DNA of 6,509 nucleotides, from the NCBI GenBank assembly GCA_902497215.1, contig CABVEH010000071.1, positions 1-6,509 on the forward strand. The letters are read 5' to 3'. Shown here piece after piece: positions 5,572 to 6,509 of this stretch; the first letter of the stretch is position 1, and the number at the start of each line of letters is the position of its first letter. The notes under the pieces were generated by a model. It was given only the letters and a program-made list of their open reading frames with translations. It searched no databases and was not told the origin of the DNA. The translations under genes and the position numbers were made by a program. This stretch comes from an uncultured Eggerthellaceae bacterium (lineage in GTDB: Bacteria; Actinomycetota; Coriobacteriia; Coriobacteriales; Eggerthellaceae).

Positions 5572-5616
5572 GCTCTGGGATCACCTAACCAGAGCCGTTT
5601 AGACCAGAGGAGGTGA
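5572..5616 (+). promoter_or_regulatory. rpsF leader hairpin with anti-SD loop (candidate S6/S18 autoregulatory element)
   Basis: GCTCTGG (5572-5578) and CCAGAGC (5589-5595) form a perfect 7-bp stem. Its 10-nt loop (GATCACCTAA) contains TCACCT (5581-5586), which is exactly complementary to AGGTGA (5611-5616) in the rpsF SD region, so a loop-SD pseudoknot or alternative helix is possible. The string GGATCACCT (5578-5586) equals the well-known 3'-terminal sequence of 16S rRNA that carries the anti-SD. In many bacteria rpsF leaders bind an S6:S18 complex for feedback control. I cannot confirm that this matches that published motif, though a CCG triplet (5595-5597) lies at the base of the stem. 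Confidence 0.5.
5607..5616 (+). promoter_or_regulatory. Very strong ribosome binding site of rpsF
   Basis: GAGGAGGTGA is close to a full complement of the 16S anti-SD; its AGGAGG core ends 7 nt before the ATG at 5621. Such a strong site suits a ribosomal protein gene and is the target of the two possible inhibitory pairings in the leader. Confidence 0.85.
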
Positions 5617-5620
5617 GCTG

Positions 5621-5914
5621 ATGAAGGCTTACGAACTGCTGTATTTTGTCGCTCCTACCACCGATGACGATGCCCGTGCCGGCGTTATGACGCGCATCGA
5701 GACGATCGTCAAGGATGCAAAGGGACAGATCGACAACGTCGACGACTGGGGAAGAAAGAAGCTTGCCTACGAGATCGACGGCCAGGCTGACGCCGACTAC
5801 ACTCTCATCGACTTCCACACCGACCCCGACAGCATTGCGGAACTCGATCGCGTTCTGCGCATCAACGACGCCGTTATGCGCCACATGATCGTCGCCCGTG
5901 AAGACAGGGATTAG
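5621..5914 (+). CDS. rpsF: 30S ribosomal protein S6
   Basis: This 97-residue protein is full length for bacterial S6. It shows the family start MKAYELLYFVAP, the central DDWGRKKLAYEIDGQADADYTLIDFH region (the conserved W-G-x-K/R-x-LAY motif) and the ending LDRVLRINDAVMRHMIV, ahead of a short charged tail. S6 has a ferredoxin-like alpha/beta fold and joins the 30S platform as a dimer with S18, whose gene begins in the same operon downstream. The start follows the very strong SD. The gene is the first of the rpsF-ssb-rpsR unit and likely its regulatory entry point through the leader hairpin. The acidic poly-Glu tail known from E. coli S6 is absent, as expected outside enterobacteria. Confidence 0.97.
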   Translation: MKAYELLYFVAPTTDDDARAGVMTRIETIVKDAKGQIDNVDDWGRKKLAYEIDGQADADYTLIDFHTDPDSIAELDRVLRINDAVMRHMIVAREDRD

Positions 5915-5938
5915 TTTGGACCAGGAAGAGGGATTCAG

Positions 5939-6397
5939 ATGAGCATCAACCGAGTTGTACTAAGCGGCAACCTCACGCGCGACCCAGAGGTCCGCACCAC
6001 GCAGTCAGGAATGCCGGTCATGTCGCTGGGGATCGCCGTGAACGATCGCCGCAAGAACAACCAGACCGGCGAGTGGGAGGACTACGCCAACTTCATCGAC
6101 TGCACGATGTTCGGCAACCGCGCCCAGAACGTCTCGCAATACCTCTCGAAGGGGCAGCGCGTGATGATTGACGGCAAGCTCCGCTACAGCCAGTGGGAGC
6201 GCGACGGGCAGAAGCGCAGCAAGATCGAGGTGATAATCGACGACCTCGACTTCGCTTCCCCGCGCAATTCCTCGGGCCAGGGCGGCTACGACTCCCAGGG
6301 TGGGTCGCATTCGGGCGGGTCGTCCGCCTACAGCGCGCCGACCACCCCGGTGGTTGACACCACCTCTTCCGTATACGATGAGGACATACCGTTCTAG
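5939..6397 (+). CDS. ssb: Single-stranded DNA-binding protein
   Basis: This 152-residue protein binds and protects single-stranded DNA in replication, repair and recombination, normally as a tetramer. Residues 1 to about 106 form the OB-fold: MSINRVVLSGNLTRDPEVR, then MSLGIAVNDRR, DYANFIDCTMFGNRAQNVSQYLSKGQRVMIDG and YSQWERDGQKRSKIEVIIDDLDF. A Gly/Ser-rich flexible linker (about 107-145) follows. The C-terminal tip DEDIPF (147-152) is the conserved acidic peptide that recruits partner proteins. The start is supported by AGGAAGAGG (5923-5931), with 7 nt before the ATG. It lies 24 bp after rpsF and 17 bp before rpsR, the common arrangement in Gram-positive bacteria. Nothing is unusual in length or motifs. 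Confidence 0.97.
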   Translation: MSINRVVLSGNLTRDPEVRTTQSGMPVMSLGIAVNDRRKNNQTGEWEDYANFIDCTMFGNRAQNVSQYLSKGQRVMIDGKLRYSQWERDGQKRSKIEVIIDDLDFASPRNSSGQGGYDSQGGSHSGGSSAYSAPTTPVVDTTSSVYDEDIPF

Positions 6398-6414
6398 AAA
6401 GCAAGAGGTGCACA

Positions 6415-6509
6415 ATGGCCGATTACCAGAAGCATCAGCGTCACAAGAAGTGCCAGTTCTGCAAGGACGACGCTGAGTTCATCGACTACAAGGACACGCA
6501 GCTGCTGCG
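6415..6509 (+). CDS. rpsR: 30S ribosomal protein S18 (N-terminal part, runs off the window)
   Basis: Only 31 full codons are visible, reading MADYQKHQRHKKCQFC and then KDDAEFIDYKDTQLL. The C-x-x-C pair (C13, C16) followed by IDYKD is characteristic of the S18 N-terminus; Cys-containing S18 forms are generally considered zinc-binding. S18 pairs with S6 on the platform of the 30S subunit. An SD (AAGAGGTG, 6403-6410) lies upstream of the ATG at 6415, and the gene begins 17 bp after ssb. The frame is open to the right edge; the rest of the gene lies outside. Confidence 0.95.
   Translation, partial: MADYQKHQRHKKCQFCKDDAEFIDYKDTQLL

Noticed and set aside
5282..5616. Two overlapping open frames (5282-5551 and 5314-5616) in the gap before rpsF
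   Set aside because: There is no SD, one uses a TTG start, the translations are Arg/Ser-rich without family features, and they run across the rpsF promoter and leader.

Overview
The window is GC-rich (roughly 60% by eye), all recognised genes lie on the + strand, and Shine-Dalgarno (SD) sites are strong (GAGGAGG type). The rpsF-ssb-rpsR order, a DMSO-reductase-family molybdoenzyme with an Fe-S partner, and a promoter placed for leaderless transcription together suggest an anaerobic actinobacterium of the Coriobacteriia, plausibly Eggerthellaceae. This placement is inference; no phylogenetic marker was compared.

Layout. (1) Positions 1-2829 hold the 3' part of a respiratory-type operon: the C-terminal end of a molybdopterin oxidoreductase, a four-cluster ferredoxin-like subunit and a GntP-family permease, with gaps of only 22 and 30 bp. 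No DmsC/NrfD-like membrane anchor follows the Fe-S subunit. (2) Positions 2830-2953 hold two GC-rich hairpins, followed by an NCS1-type (cytosine/purine permease family) transporter that ends directly at a terminator-like hairpin. (3) A HAD phosphatase of the phosphoglycolate phosphatase type follows; its -10 element lies so close to the ATG that a leaderless mRNA is likely. (4) A 530-bp stretch without a gene carries a near-perfect 46-bp inverted repeat with an internal exact 30-bp tandem duplication, then mostly featureless DNA, then the promoter and leader of the ribosomal operon. (5) rpsF (S6), ssb and the start of rpsR (S18) close the window.

How the genes work together. The molybdoenzyme and Fe-S subunit should form an electron-transfer pair that reduces or otherwise transforms a small molecule. 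The permease in the same operon is a natural candidate for bringing in that substrate or a related organic anion. The rpsF operon is a standard housekeeping unit, but its leader contains a hairpin whose loop carries the anti-SD sequence of the 16S rRNA 3' end and can pair with the rpsF SD, which suggests translational control. The two most unusual items are this leader and the palindromic repeat in the 5.1-5.3 kb gap.
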